A stretch of DNA of 64,000 nt, taken from the NCBI GenBank assembly GCA_900471605.1, contig UCEY01000065.1, positions 1 through 64,000 of the forward strand, given 5' to 3'. Shown one piece after another: positions 16,226 to 26,891 of the stretch. The notes under the pieces were generated by a model. That model ran no database searches and was not told where the DNA came from. It worked only from the letters and a program-made list of their open reading frames with translations. The position numbers and the translations under genes were made by a program. Numbering within the stretch: position 1 is the first letter of the stretch; each line of letters starts with the position of its first letter. Origin of the DNA: Hyphomicrobiales bacterium. GTDB lineage: Bacteria > Pseudomonadota > Alphaproteobacteria > Rhizobiales > Rhizobiaceae.

Positions 16226-17512
16226 ATGGACGCCGAACGAATCAAAGGCTCTGACAAATCGGTAAGAGCGTCTTCGCGGAAACCTCTCCAGAGGCCGAGT
16301 CCCGCCATCGTGGAACAAGTGGAGCGCCTGTTAAGCGGACGCACGCGAGATATACGGCTCAACGGGGATCTCGCCCGTCTTTTCCGCGAACGCTCCTGGC
16401 CGCAGGCGGCCAAGATCATCCGTGCGTGGATGGTTTGGGTCATCGTGCTCGATGGCCTGACGCTCGGCCTCAACGCAATCCTGCTTCCGGCCGGGACGGT
16501 GCTGTCCATGCTTTGGCCGGCGTCCATCCTTCCCCCCGCAGCCGTTGTTGCCACGATAGTTTTCCGGCGGCCGCGCGCTTTGTGGCTGCAGGGCGTTTTC
16601 ACGCTTTCCGCCGTTTTTCTCATCCTCCTCTCCGTGGCCCTGGTGGGCGTCAACACGGGGGGCGAGTTCTACGAGCGGCATTTGACCATCATGCTTTTTG
16701 TCGCCGTCACCGCCATCATCATATTTCCCATCCCGCTCAGCTGGTCGACGGCGATCGGCGCCTCCGCTCTCGGCATCTACCTTCTGTTTCAGCTGCGCAA
16801 TCCGTATATCGAAGCGGGAAGCGCCCTCGCCGGGGCGCTGTTCTTTGCGAGCGGCGTGGTCGCAACCCTGGTCGCCCGGCGCACCGCCACCATCCTGGCG
16901 CACAAGACTTTCCTGCTCGAATTGCGGGACCGAAGCCGCCTGGCGGAGCTCGCCGACGCTAATTCCCAGCTCGAACTGCTGGCCCGAACCGACCCGCTGA
17001 CCGGGGTCGCCAACCGGCGTTCGATGATGGAAACGCTCCATCGTTTCTGGAACGAAGATCCCGGTCGGGCCGGGGGCGCGGCGATGCTGATGTGCGACGT
17101 CGACGACTTCAAGCGCCTCAACGACAATCTCGGACATGCCGAGGGCGACCGCTGCCTGGTGAAGGTGGCCGGCATCATTCAAAGCAGCATGCGCGACGAA
17201 CGGGACCAGGTTGCCCGTTACGGAGGCGAAGAGTTTCTCGTCTTTCTTCCCTCCTGCGATGAGCAGGAGGCACGGGTGGTCGCCGAGCGAATTCGCAGCC
17301 GAGTGGAAGCCGCCTCGCTCCCAAACCCCACCTCTCGCGTCCTTCCCTATGTCACCGTCAGCATCGGGGTGTCGGTATCGACGCAGGATGGCGAACTCTT
17401 ATCGGCGGAGCATCTCCAGCGGCAGGCGGATGCGGCGCTCTACCTCGCCAAAAAGGCCGCCCGCAACTGCGTCGTAGTCCATGCCCCGGAAGCAACCCCG
17501 GCCTCCGGTTAG
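16226..17512 (+). CDS. Diguanylate cyclase with membrane-anchored N-terminus
   Basis: A 428-residue protein. Five or six transmembrane helices (about residues 65-220) form a membrane sensor region, followed by a short coiled coil (HKTFLLELRDRSRLAEL) and a GGDEF domain from ~254 (RTDPLTGVANRR). The active-site signature is GGEEF at 333-337 and the metal-binding Asp is in CDVDDFK, so it should make cyclic-di-GMP. The RxxD inhibitory site that normally lies five residues before GGEEF is not present at that spacing (DERD there), suggesting no product inhibition at the I-site. There is no EAL domain. It has no operon partner; the next gene is a chemoreceptor with its own leader. Confidence 0.92.
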   Translation: MDAERIKGSDKSVRASSRKPLQRPSPAIVEQVERLLSGRTRDIRLNGDLARLFRERSWPQAAKIIRAWMVWVIVLDGLTLGLNAILLPAGTVLSMLWPASILPPAAVVATIVFRRPRALWLQGVFTLSAVFLILLSVALVGVNTGGEFYERHLTIMLFVAVTAIIIFPIPLSWSTAIGASALGIYLLFQLRNPYIEAGSALAGALFFASGVVATLVARRTATILAHKTFLLELRDRSRLAELADANSQLELLARTDPLTGVANRRSMMETLHRFWNEDPGRAGGAAMLMCDVDDFKRLNDNLGHAEGDRCLVKVAGIIQSSMRDERDQVARYGGEEFLVFLPSCDEQEARVVAERIRSRVEAASLPNPTSRVLPYVTVSIGVSVSTQDGELLSAEHLQRQADAALYLAKKAARNCVVVHAPEATPASG

Positions 17513-17689
17513 GACCGCCGGCAGCGGTTCAGTCCAAATCCAGATCCGCGAAGCGGTCCCGCCCGCGGTAGAGCTCGGTTCTCCGCTTCGTTGCGCAGAT
17601 CTTGGTAAACGGCGCTTTACATATGAGTAAAGCATTAAATTATTATCGTTATAAATTGCATGTCAGTCCGCCATAGGTCGAACGTCTGA

Positions 17690-19585
<1,896 letters not shown>

Positions 19586-19606
19586 CGCCCCGGACGTCGC
19601 GGAGCC

Positions 19607-19635
19607 GGCCGCTGCTGCGGCCCGCTCTTGTTTTT
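19607..19635 (+). terminator. Intrinsic terminator after the chemoreceptor gene
   Basis: GGCCGC (19607-19612) pairs with GCGGCC (19617-19622) around a TGCT loop, followed by CTCTTGTTTTT. It lies in the gap between this receptor gene and the convergent RraA-like gene. Confidence 0.6.
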
Positions 19636-19685
19636 CCGAAGATGCCTCGGAACGCCGCCACGATGCGGCCAGCCTGTGCGAGGCC

Positions 19686-20408
19686 TCAGACGGCGGCGCC
19701 CCGCGCTGCGCGCCACGCCTCGTAGCGCTCAAGCGTTTCCTTGTTTGGCGGGTACACGCCCAAAGTCGATTTGCCTGACTCGATTTCGAGCTTGAGGAAC
19801 TCCTCCTGCTCCTCCATCGCGACCGCCTCGTCGGCGATCTCGTCCACATATTCCCGCGGAATGACGATGACTGCCTCGCTGTCGCCGAAAATGATGTCGT
19901 CGGGATAGACCGCGACGCCGCCGCAGGCGATCGGCTGGTTCATATCCGACGCATGGTGGGCGACGAGATTGGCGGGCGCCGCCGGTCCCAAGCAATAGGT
20001 GGGAAGCCCCAGCTGGACGATATCGGCAGTGTCGCGCACGCCTCCATCCAGAACAAGGCCGGCGCAGCCCCGATAGACCAGCCGGCGGGCAAGCATTGCG
20101 CCGATACCGGCGATGTCGGCCATCGAGCGGCAATCAAACACGAGAACGTGGCCCTCCGGAATCGTATCGATCGCCTTGCGCTGCTGGTTCGACGGATCCG
20201 AACTGTAGGTCGATCCGTCGATATCTTCGCGCGCGGGAATATAGCGCACGGTGACGGCCGGACCGACCATGGGCTTGCCGGCCCCCGCGAGCGGCCGCAC
20301 GCCGCGAACCGCGGTGTTCCTGAGGCCGCGCTTCAACAGAAGCGAGCTGAGGCTCGCAGAATTGGTGCGCAGGAGTTTTTCGTAAACCGATGGGTCCAGG
20401 GCCGTCAT
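19686..20408 (-). CDS. RraA-like / HMG-CHA aldolase family protein
   Basis: A 240-residue member of the RraA fold family. The signature GLVLDGGVRDT, with the Arg and metal-binding Asp of the class II pyruvate aldolases (4-hydroxy-4-methyl-2-oxoglutarate/4-carboxy-4-hydroxy-2-oxoadipate aldolases, oxaloacetate decarboxylases), is present, as is GGVAVYPDDIIFGDSEAVIVIP near the C-terminus. It is longer than E. coli RraA (~160 residues), fitting the catabolic subgroup rather than an RNase E inhibitor. GGAGGATCTC before the ATG at 20408 fixes the start. It lies downstream of an IclR regulator in the same direction, and an ABC importer runs the other way, so a catabolic role for an imported compound is likely. 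Confidence 0.82.
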   Translation of the reverse strand: MTALDPSVYEKLLRTNSASLSSLLLKRGLRNTAVRGVRPLAGAGKPMVGPAVTVRYIPAREDIDGSTYSSDPSNQQRKAIDTIPEGHVLVFDCRSMADIAGIGAMLARRLVYRGCAGLVLDGGVRDTADIVQLGLPTYCLGPAAPANLVAHHASDMNQPIACGGVAVYPDDIIFGDSEAVIVIPREYVDEIADEAVAMEEQEEFLKLEIESGKSTLGVYPPNKETLERYEAWRAARGAAV

Positions 20409-20457
20409 GAGATCCTCCATTATCTGGACAGAGGTCTAGCACAACGCCGGGATAGTT

Positions 20458-20472
20458 CAATATAGAATATTG
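20458..20472. promoter_or_regulatory. Palindrome upstream of the RraA-like gene
   Basis: CAATATAGAATATTG is a perfect 6-3-6 palindrome in the 70-bp gap between the IclR stop codon and the RraA-like start. On the minus strand it runs into TTGAAC, a possible -35 element, so a protein bound here could block or activate that promoter. The IclR protein next door is the obvious candidate. Confidence 0.5.
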
Positions 20473-20478
20473 TATTTC

Positions 20479-21264
20479 CTATTTGGACATTGGATTGACG
20501 CCATTGATGGCCTTCGTCAACGCCGCGGCTCCCTCCGCGACTTCGCGCTTGATCGAGCGAGCCCGATCCGGCGTCGCTTCTCCGATGAAAGGCACGCTGA
20601 TCGTCGCCACCAGGCGGCCGGCCGCATCGAATACGGGAGCCGCAAAAGCCCGCAGGCCGAGATTGGATTCCTGGTTGTCCTCCGCACTGCCGTTGCGGCG
20701 GATCTCGACGAGCGCCTCCTTCAGCGCCTCCGGGTCGGTGATGGTATAAGGCGTTCTGGCTTCGAGCCCGCCGGCGCAATAGGCCTCGATCTCGTTATAG
20801 TCGGAATAGGCAAGGGCAAGCTTGCCGGCCGCGCCGACATGCTTGCGGGAACGGCCTCCCACCTTGATGAAAAGGGCATAGTCGCCGGGACTGGATGCCG
20901 CGAATATCGTCATCATTTCGTTGCCCTCGGGCGCAGCCAGCCGGAAGGATTCGTAGATCCGGTCGGCCGCAGCCGTCAGAATCGGCCTTGCGGTCTCGAT
21001 CAGCGTCGCCCTGTCGGCGCCAGGCGAAATCCGTCGCGCCAGCTCCACAAACTTGGGCCCCAGTTCGTAGGAGGCCCCGCCCCTCACCCGGGCCACGAGC
21101 CCGTGCGCGGTCAGAGAGTTGAGGATGCGATAGACCGTTGAACGAGGCACCCCCAGCTGATCCACCAATGCGCCGAGGGAGATGCCGGTTCTAGCGTCGG
21201 CGACTGCCTCAAGCAGATGCGCGGTCTTCTCAACAATCGGCGAGCCATGTTTCGGTTCAAGCAT
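20479..21264 (-). CDS. IclR-family transcriptional regulator
   Basis: A 261-residue regulator with an N-terminal winged helix (ISLGALVDQLGVPRSTVYRILNSLTAHGLV, residues ~27-57) and an IclR effector domain (KHVGAAGKLALAYSDYNEIEAY, then SAEDNQESNLGLRAFAAPVFD). It is transcribed toward the RraA-like gene and divergently from the peptide-type ABC importer, so it probably controls both. The ligand is likely the imported compound or a breakdown product. The start MLEPKHGSPIV is the first in-frame ATG. Confidence 0.9.
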   Translation of the reverse strand: MLEPKHGSPIVEKTAHLLEAVADARTGISLGALVDQLGVPRSTVYRILNSLTAHGLVARVRGGASYELGPKFVELARRISPGADRATLIETARPILTAAADRIYESFRLAAPEGNEMMTIFAASSPGDYALFIKVGGRSRKHVGAAGKLALAYSDYNEIEAYCAGGLEARTPYTITDPEALKEALVEIRRNGSAEDNQESNLGLRAFAAPVFDAAGRLVATISVPFIGEATPDRARSIKREVAEGAAALTKAINGVNPMSK

Positions 21265-21272
21265 GAACTATG

Positions 21273-21289
21273 AATTCCATATCTGAATT
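21273..21289. promoter_or_regulatory. Inverted repeat in the IclR / ABC importer divergent region
   Basis: AATTC (21273-21277) and GAATT (21285-21289) flank CATATCT, directly upstream of the IclR start and ahead of a TTGACT at 21297. The sequence is AT-rich inside a GC-rich region. A regulator site is plausible; its relation to the palindrome at 20458-20472 is loose. Confidence 0.35.
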
Positions 21290-21480
21290 AATCGTCTTGA
21301 CTTCGGTCGACTCGGCGCGCATGCTCATGGTCGCGAGTGTCACATTTGACACTACGCGCTTGCAGGAGGAAGTAAAGCCATTTGAACGCCCGCCGGGAGT
21401 GGCGGGCCTGCCCATGGCTTTCGAACTGACGGCACCGTGGCAGGCGAGGTGCCGCTCGTTGGATCAGGAGGAGGGATCTC

Positions 21481-22995
21481 ATGAACAAGATCAGGAAGAT
21501 CAATGCGTTGAGCGTGGGGATGGCGTTGCTGGTGGGCGTTGCCCTCCCGGCATATGCGGCTTCCGACAAGCTGACCGTCGTGGTGACGGACGAACCAAAG
21601 TCGCTCGACCCGTGCGATACCGACCTTTCGGGCAATTCCCGGGTCATGCACAACAATATCACCGAAGCGCTCGTCAACCTCAGCCCCAAGGACGGGTCGG
21701 TGGTTCCGAGCCTCGCCACCAGCTGGCGGCAGGTGGACAGCCTGACCTGGGAGTTCAAGCTGCGCGAAGGCGTAACCTTCCACGACGGTAAGGTCTTCGA
21801 TGCCCAGGCGGTCGTTGCGGCCCTCAAGCGCGGACAGGATCCGTCGCTTGCCTGTGAGGTCGGACTTGCCACGTTGAAGGGCATCAAACTCACCGCAGAG
21901 GCGGTCAACCCGACCACCCTTCGCATCAAGACGGATGTCGTCGAGCCGATCCTGCCCAACAAGATGTCCGCACTGGACATCGGCTCGCCCGCGACCCCGG
22001 GTGACGGCAAGACGCGCGCTCCGGCTGGAACGGGCCCCTACAAGCTTGCGGCGTGGACGCCCGGCCAGTCGGTTACTCTTACCGCCTATGACGGCTATTG
22101 GGGCGACAAGCCGCCGATCAAGCACGCCACGATCATCTGGCGCGCCGAATCCGCCGTCCGCGCCGCGATGGTCGATACCGGCGAAGCGCAGATTGCCTAT
22201 GAAATCGCCCCGCAGGACGGCACGACCGGTCAAGACCACGCCTTCCCGAACGCCGAGACCTCGCTTCTGAGGATCGACGCGCAGGTCCCGCCCCTCAACG
22301 ACAAGCGCGTGCGGGAAGCCCTCAATCTGGCAATCGACCGGGACGGGCTCGTCGGCACCGTCTTTCACAAAGACGCCCAGAAGGCGATGCAGGTCGTGCC
22401 GCCATCGGTATTCGGCTTCAACCCCGACATCCCTGTCTGGACATACGATCCGAAAAAAGCAAAGGCCCTGCTCGCCGCCGCCAAGGCGGATGGCGTGCCG
22501 GTCGACAAGGAAATCGTCATCTACGGCCGCATCGGCATCTATCCCAATTCGTCGGAGAGCCTGGAAGCCATTCAGGCGATGCTGGCGGATGCGGGCTTCA
22601 ACGCAAGGCTTGAAATGCTTGAGACAAGCCCCTGGCTGAAGCGGCTGTTGAAGCCATGGGAGAAGGAGCGCCAGCCGTCGATCCTGCAGACGCAGATCGA
22701 CAATACCGAAGGCGATGCGGTGTTCACGCTGCCGAACCGTTTCACCAGCGACGGCAACCAGTCGACCATTGCGGACGCCAAGCTCGACAAGCTGATCGCC
22801 GACGCTTCGAAATCGACCGGCGACGAGCGCAAGAAGATGTTCCAGGAAGCGTTCAGGTACATCGCGGTCGACGCGGTCAATATCGCGCCGCTCTTCCACA
22901 TGGTCACGATCGCCCGCGTCGCCAAGAACGTGAACTACACGGTCGACGTGCAGGCCGGCAACGAGATCAAGCTGAGGACGGTCAGCTATCGCTGA
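21481..22995 (+). CDS. ABC importer substrate-binding protein, family 5 (peptide/opine type)
   Basis: A 504-residue periplasmic binding protein. Signal peptide at residues 1-26 (ALLVGVALPAYAA), then the SBP_bac_5 fold: DEPKSLDPCDTD at the start, WEFKLREGVTFHDGKVFDA, GTGPYKLAAWTPGQ, and RVREALNLAIDRDGLV. Family members bind di/oligopeptides, opines, glutathione or nickel. First gene of a five-gene importer operon; a GGAGG precedes the ATG. The IclR and RraA neighbours suggest a catabolic substrate rather than peptides in general. Confidence 0.93.
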   Translation: MNKIRKINALSVGMALLVGVALPAYAASDKLTVVVTDEPKSLDPCDTDLSGNSRVMHNNITEALVNLSPKDGSVVPSLATSWRQVDSLTWEFKLREGVTFHDGKVFDAQAVVAALKRGQDPSLACEVGLATLKGIKLTAEAVNPTTLRIKTDVVEPILPNKMSALDIGSPATPGDGKTRAPAGTGPYKLAAWTPGQSVTLTAYDGYWGDKPPIKHATIIWRAESAVRAAMVDTGEAQIAYEIAPQDGTTGQDHAFPNAETSLLRIDAQVPPLNDKRVREALNLAIDRDGLVGTVFHKDAQKAMQVVPPSVFGFNPDIPVWTYDPKKAKALLAAAKADGVPVDKEIVIYGRIGIYPNSSESLEAIQAMLADAGFNARLEMLETSPWLKRLLKPWEKERQPSILQTQIDNTEGDAVFTLPNRFTSDGNQSTIADAKLDKLIADASKSTGDERKKMFQEAFRYIAVDAVNIAPLFHMVTIARVAKNVNYTVDVQAGNEIKLRTVSYR

Positions 22996-23034
22996 CAGCC
23001 GGCCTCATCCCTGAACGTCGCCTGAGGAGAGCGG

Positions 23035-23955
23035 ATGTCCTTCACATATTTCCTGAAACGCGCGGCCTTTGCGGCATTGGCACTTGCCGCGCTGATGACA
23101 TCCGCTTTCTTCCTGGTGCGGCTGACGGGCGACCCTGTCGATCTCTACCTCCCGGTCGACGCGTCGAGCGCGGCGCGCGAAGCCATGCGTGTCCGGCTCG
23201 GTCTCGATGCGTCCCTGCCTGTACAGTTCCTCGATTGGGCCTGGGACATGATCCGACTCGATTTCGGCATGTCGCTCTGGCACAACCGGCCGGCCATGGA
23301 CGTGGTGCTGGAAGCCTTGCCGAACACGCTGGCGCTCGGCGCCATCGCATTGACGCTGGCCTTCGTCGCCGCCATCGTCATCGGCTCCATCGCCGCCGTG
23401 AATGCCGGCGGCTGGATCGATCGCGGCGTCAACGTGCTGTCGCAGGCTGCCGCCAGCGTGCCGGATTTCTGGCTCGGCCTGATGGGCGTCCTTTTGTTCG
23501 CGGTCACCTTCCGGATATTGCCGACATCCGGCTTCGGCGGCCCGATCTACTGGGTCCTGCCGATCGCCTGTCTTTTTGCCAGGCCTTTCGGAACGCTGGT
23601 GCAGATCGTCCGCGGCTCGATGATCGAGGCGCTGAACGCGACGTTCGTGCGGACGGCGCGAGCCAAGGGGGCCCGCGACGGGCGGGTTACTTTCGTGCAC
23701 GCGCTTCGCAACGCTCTCCTGCCCGCGGTCACCGTCACCGGCGACCTCGCCGCCCAGTTTGCCGGCGGCGGCGGCGTCGTCGAAGTGGTCTTCGGCTTTC
23801 CGGGCATCGGCAAGCTTCTGATCGACGGCATCCTCAAACGCGACTTCGCCATTGTCCAGGCATCGATCTTCGCGGTCGCGGTCGTCATCTTCTTCATCAA
23901 CATCCTGGTCGACATGCTTTATGCCTCGATCGATCCGCGCGTGAGGGTCGAATGA
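23035..23955 (+). CDS. ABC importer permease (DppB type)
   Basis: A 306-residue inner-membrane permease with about six transmembrane helices. The N-terminal cap (MSFTYFLKRAAFA, first helix, then GDPVDLYLP and RVRLGLDASLPVQFLDW) and the ATPase-docking EAA loop (SMIEALNATFVRTARAKGARDG) are those of DppB/OppB proteins. It starts 39 bp after the binding-protein gene and overlaps the next permease gene by four bases. Confidence 0.93.
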   Translation: MSFTYFLKRAAFAALALAALMTSAFFLVRLTGDPVDLYLPVDASSAAREAMRVRLGLDASLPVQFLDWAWDMIRLDFGMSLWHNRPAMDVVLEALPNTLALGAIALTLAFVAAIVIGSIAAVNAGGWIDRGVNVLSQAAASVPDFWLGLMGVLLFAVTFRILPTSGFGGPIYWVLPIACLFARPFGTLVQIVRGSMIEALNATFVRTARAKGARDGRVTFVHALRNALLPAVTVTGDLAAQFAGGGGVVEVVFGFPGIGKLLIDGILKRDFAIVQASIFAVAVVIFFINILVDMLYASIDPRVRVE

Positions 23956-24869
23956 CCGACGCCCCTGCCGAACTCCTCCCCGCCCGCGAGCGCCGCGGCC
24001 GCCGCATCCTGTGGCTCGTGCGAGCGCTCGCGGGTGACCCGATGGCGGTCGCGGCGGCGATCTGGCTACTCATTGTCGTGCTCGCCATTCTGGCGGACAG
24101 CCTGTCGCTCCTGGGCGACAACCGCATCTCGCTCAAGGCGCGCAATCTGCCACCCTTCGATTTCAGCCAGTCCTGGACATTGTGGCTGGGGGCCGACGCG
24201 CTCGGACGCCCGCTCCTCGTGCGCCTAATCCAGGCGGCATCGACGACGATCGGGATCGCCCTCATGACCGTGCTGACGAGCCTGATCGGCGGGACGCTGC
24301 TGGGCGTCATCGCGGCGTATTTCGGCGGCATCGCCGGCAATATCATCATGCGGATCTGCGACATCATCCTGGGCTTCCCAACGCTGCTTGTCGCCCTCTT
24401 CGGCCTCTACCTGTTCGGCCCAAGCGTCAGCAACCTGGTGATCGTGCTGGCCGTCACCCGCATGCCGGCCTATATCCGCGTAGCAAGGGCCGAAACCCTG
24501 GAGGTCCGGGAACGGCTGTTCGTCGATGCCGCGCGGGTCTTCGGCGGCGGGCCGGTCTGGATCCTGCGCAACCATATCCTGCCGAGCGTCGCTCCCACCA
24601 TGCTGACGCTCGCCTCCGTCAATCTCGCCATGGTCATGCTGTTTGAATCCGGCCTCAGCTATCTCGGCCTCGGCATCCAGCCGCCGGCCGTCAGCTGGGG
24701 GCTGATGGTGGCCCAGGGTCAGGGCTATCTGTCGTCCGCCTGGTGGCTCGGCTTTTTCCCCGGCCTGGCGGTCATGTTCACCACCATGTCGTTCAACCTC
24801 CTCGCCAACTGGTTTCGGATCGTCAACGACCCGTCGCAGCACTGGCGGCTTGTCAGCAGGAGGCGCTGA
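23952..24869 (+). CDS. ABC importer permease (DppC type)
   Basis: A 305-residue permease partner of the DppB-type protein. N-terminal helix (VAAAIWLLIVVLAILADSL), the LGADALGRPLLVRLI segment typical of DppC/OppC, and the EAA loop near RVARAETLEVRERLFVDAARVFG. The start is the ATG overlapping the previous stop (ATGA); a much longer open frame upstream is a shadow of the binding-protein gene. Confidence 0.93.
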   Translation: MTDAPAELLPARERRGRRILWLVRALAGDPMAVAAAIWLLIVVLAILADSLSLLGDNRISLKARNLPPFDFSQSWTLWLGADALGRPLLVRLIQAASTTIGIALMTVLTSLIGGTLLGVIAAYFGGIAGNIIMRICDIILGFPTLLVALFGLYLFGPSVSNLVIVLAVTRMPAYIRVARAETLEVRERLFVDAARVFGGGPVWILRNHILPSVAPTMLTLASVNLAMVMLFESGLSYLGLGIQPPAVSWGLMVAQGQGYLSSAWWLGFFPGLAVMFTTMSFNLLANWFRIVNDPSQHWRLVSRRR

Positions 24870-25840
24870 TGGCACTTCTCGAAGTCAATGACCTGCGGGT
24901 CAGTTTCGACACGGCCGCCGGCCGCATTCTCGCGCTCAACGGGGTTTCCTTTTCGCTCAACCGCGGCGAGGTCCTGGCGCTTCTCGGCGAGAGCGGCTCG
25001 GGAAAATCGGTGACGGCATCGGCCATCATGGATCTCGTTCCCAATCCTCCGGGCGCCATCGACCATGGTTCCATCCGTTTCGACGGCAGCGAACTGCTGC
25101 AGCTTCCGCGGCAGGAGAGACGCGATCTTTGCGGCGATAGGATCGCCCTGATCTTCCAGGATGCGCTTGCGGCGCTCAATCCGGTCTACCCCGTTGGCTG
25201 GCAAATCGCCGAGATGTTCCGTATCCATGGCCGCACCGTGCAAGGCGGCGTTGAAAAGGCGGTGATCGACCTTCTGACTGCCATCGGCATTCCCGATCCC
25301 GAGCGGCGGGCGAAGCAATATCCGCACGAGTTCTCAGGCGGCATGCGCCAGCGCATCATGATCGCCATGGCAGTGGCGCTCGAACCGGACGTGATCATCG
25401 CGGACGAGCCGACGACGGCACTCGACGTGACGATCCAGGCGCAGGTGGTCGATCTCCTCAACGCCATTCGCAAACGCAGCGATGCCGGCATGATCTTCAT
25501 CACCCATGACCTCGGAGTGGTGGCCGAACTCGCGGACCGCGTGGCCGTCATGTATGCGGGCCGCATCGTCGAGACCGCGAGCGTCTTCGAACTCTTCGAT
25601 GACGCCAGGCATCCTTACAGCGTCGGACTGCTCGCCTCGCAGCCACGCATGGATACGGACGAGGACGAGCTGGTGCCGATCCCCGGCTCCGCCCCCAATC
25701 CTGCCGCCCTCCCCTCCGGTTGCGCATTCAGGACGCGCTGTCCGCGGGCAGAAAAGCTCTGTGCCGAGGTTGTTCCTCACCTTGAAACCGTGGGGCCGGG
25801 CCGCCAGGTCGCCTGCCACTTTCCGGTATCGCCAGCATGA
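24869..25840 (+). CDS. ABC importer ATP-binding protein (DppD type)
   Basis: A 323-residue ATPase with Walker A GESGSGKS, Q-loop LIFQDALAALNP, signature FSGGMRQRI, Walker B VIIADEPTTALD and H-loop THD. The C-terminal oligopeptide-transporter extension with paired Cys (SGCAFRTRCPRAEKLC) is present; in some homologues it binds an iron-sulfur cluster. ATG overlaps the DppC stop (TGATG). Confidence 0.94.
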   Translation: MALLEVNDLRVSFDTAAGRILALNGVSFSLNRGEVLALLGESGSGKSVTASAIMDLVPNPPGAIDHGSIRFDGSELLQLPRQERRDLCGDRIALIFQDALAALNPVYPVGWQIAEMFRIHGRTVQGGVEKAVIDLLTAIGIPDPERRAKQYPHEFSGGMRQRIMIAMAVALEPDVIIADEPTTALDVTIQAQVVDLLNAIRKRSDAGMIFITHDLGVVAELADRVAVMYAGRIVETASVFELFDDARHPYSVGLLASQPRMDTDEDELVPIPGSAPNPAALPSGCAFRTRCPRAEKLCAEVVPHLETVGPGRQVACHFPVSPA

Positions 25841-26823
25841 CGGAACCCCTTCTCAAAGTCCAAAACCTCTCCCGGCACTTCGGCGGCACATCGACCCCCG
25901 TGCGCGCCGTCGATGATGTCAGCTTCGAGATCGCCCGGGGCGAAACGCTCGGCCTCGTCGGCGAAAGCGGCTGCGGCAAGACCTCGCTGGTGCGCACGCT
26001 GCTGAAGCTCGGACCGGCAACCGGCGGCAGCGCCCTGATCGACGGCGTGGACATCACGCGGAGCGGCGGCCGGCAGCTGCACGAATTGCGCCGCAGGATG
26101 CAGGTCGTGTTCCAGGACCCTTATCAGTCGCTCAATCCCCGCATGCGGGTCGACCGGCTGATCTCCGAACCCTGGGCGCTGCATCCGGGCACCGTGCCAA
26201 AGAGCCTTTGGCGGGCGGAGACGGTCAAGCTGCTGGAATCCGTCGGTCTGCGCGCCGAACATGCGGAACGTTATCCTTCCGAATTTTCGGGCGGCCAGCG
26301 GCAGCGCCTCGGCATTGCACGCGCCCTTGCGCTCAATCCGACGCTCCTCGTCTGCGACGAGCCGGTTTCGGCCCTCGACGTGTCGGTGCAGGCGCAGGTC
26401 GTCAACCTGTTGTCCAGGCTCAGGCGCGAACGCAATCTCGCGATGCTTTTTGTCGCGCATGATCTCGCCGTGGTACGCCATATCTCGGACCGGGTCATGG
26501 TCATGTATCTGGGCAAGATCATCGAGACCGGACCGAAGCATTCCATTTTCAGCGCGCCTGCTCACCCCTACACGCAGGCTTTGCTTTCCGCGGTGCCGAC
26601 CCCGGATCCAAGGCTCCGCGGAAAACGCAAGCGCATCGTCCTGCAGGGTGATCTTCCAAGCCCCGTCAACCCGCCCAGCGGATGCCGCTTCCGGACCCGC
26701 TGCTGGAAGGCCACATCGATCTGCGCCGAACAGGAACCGGCGTTGACCGCAAGGACGTCGGCCCATGGCCTGCTGACCGCCTGCCACCATGCGGAGGCAG
26801 ATCCGGCAGTTGCAGGCGAATAA
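25837..26823 (+). CDS. ABC importer ATP-binding protein (DppF type)
   Basis: A 328-residue second ATPase: Walker A GESGCGKT, Q-loop VVFQDPYQSLNPRM, signature FSGGQRQRLGI, Walker B LLVCDEPVSALD, and the Cys-containing C-terminal extension SGCRFRTRCWKATSIC. Its ATG overlaps the DppD stop by four bases. Last gene of the importer operon; it converges on the SMP-30 gene with a 68-bp gap. Confidence 0.94.
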   Translation: MTEPLLKVQNLSRHFGGTSTPVRAVDDVSFEIARGETLGLVGESGCGKTSLVRTLLKLGPATGGSALIDGVDITRSGGRQLHELRRRMQVVFQDPYQSLNPRMRVDRLISEPWALHPGTVPKSLWRAETVKLLESVGLRAEHAERYPSEFSGGQRQRLGIARALALNPTLLVCDEPVSALDVSVQAQVVNLLSRLRRERNLAMLFVAHDLAVVRHISDRVMVMYLGKIIETGPKHSIFSAPAHPYTQALLSAVPTPDPRLRGKRKRIVLQGDLPSPVNPPSGCRFRTRCWKATSICAEQEPALTARTSAHGLLTACHHAEADPAVAGE

Positions 26824-26891
26824 CGACGGCCGCATAGTCCGCGCCGCGAACCACTGCTCGGCCGCGCGCGAACCTCATGCCGCTTGATCAA

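Noticed and set aside
22656-24869. Very long plus-strand frame ending with the DppC permease
   Set aside because: Only the part from the ATG at 23952 is permease; the upstream part is out of frame with the binding protein and the first permease.
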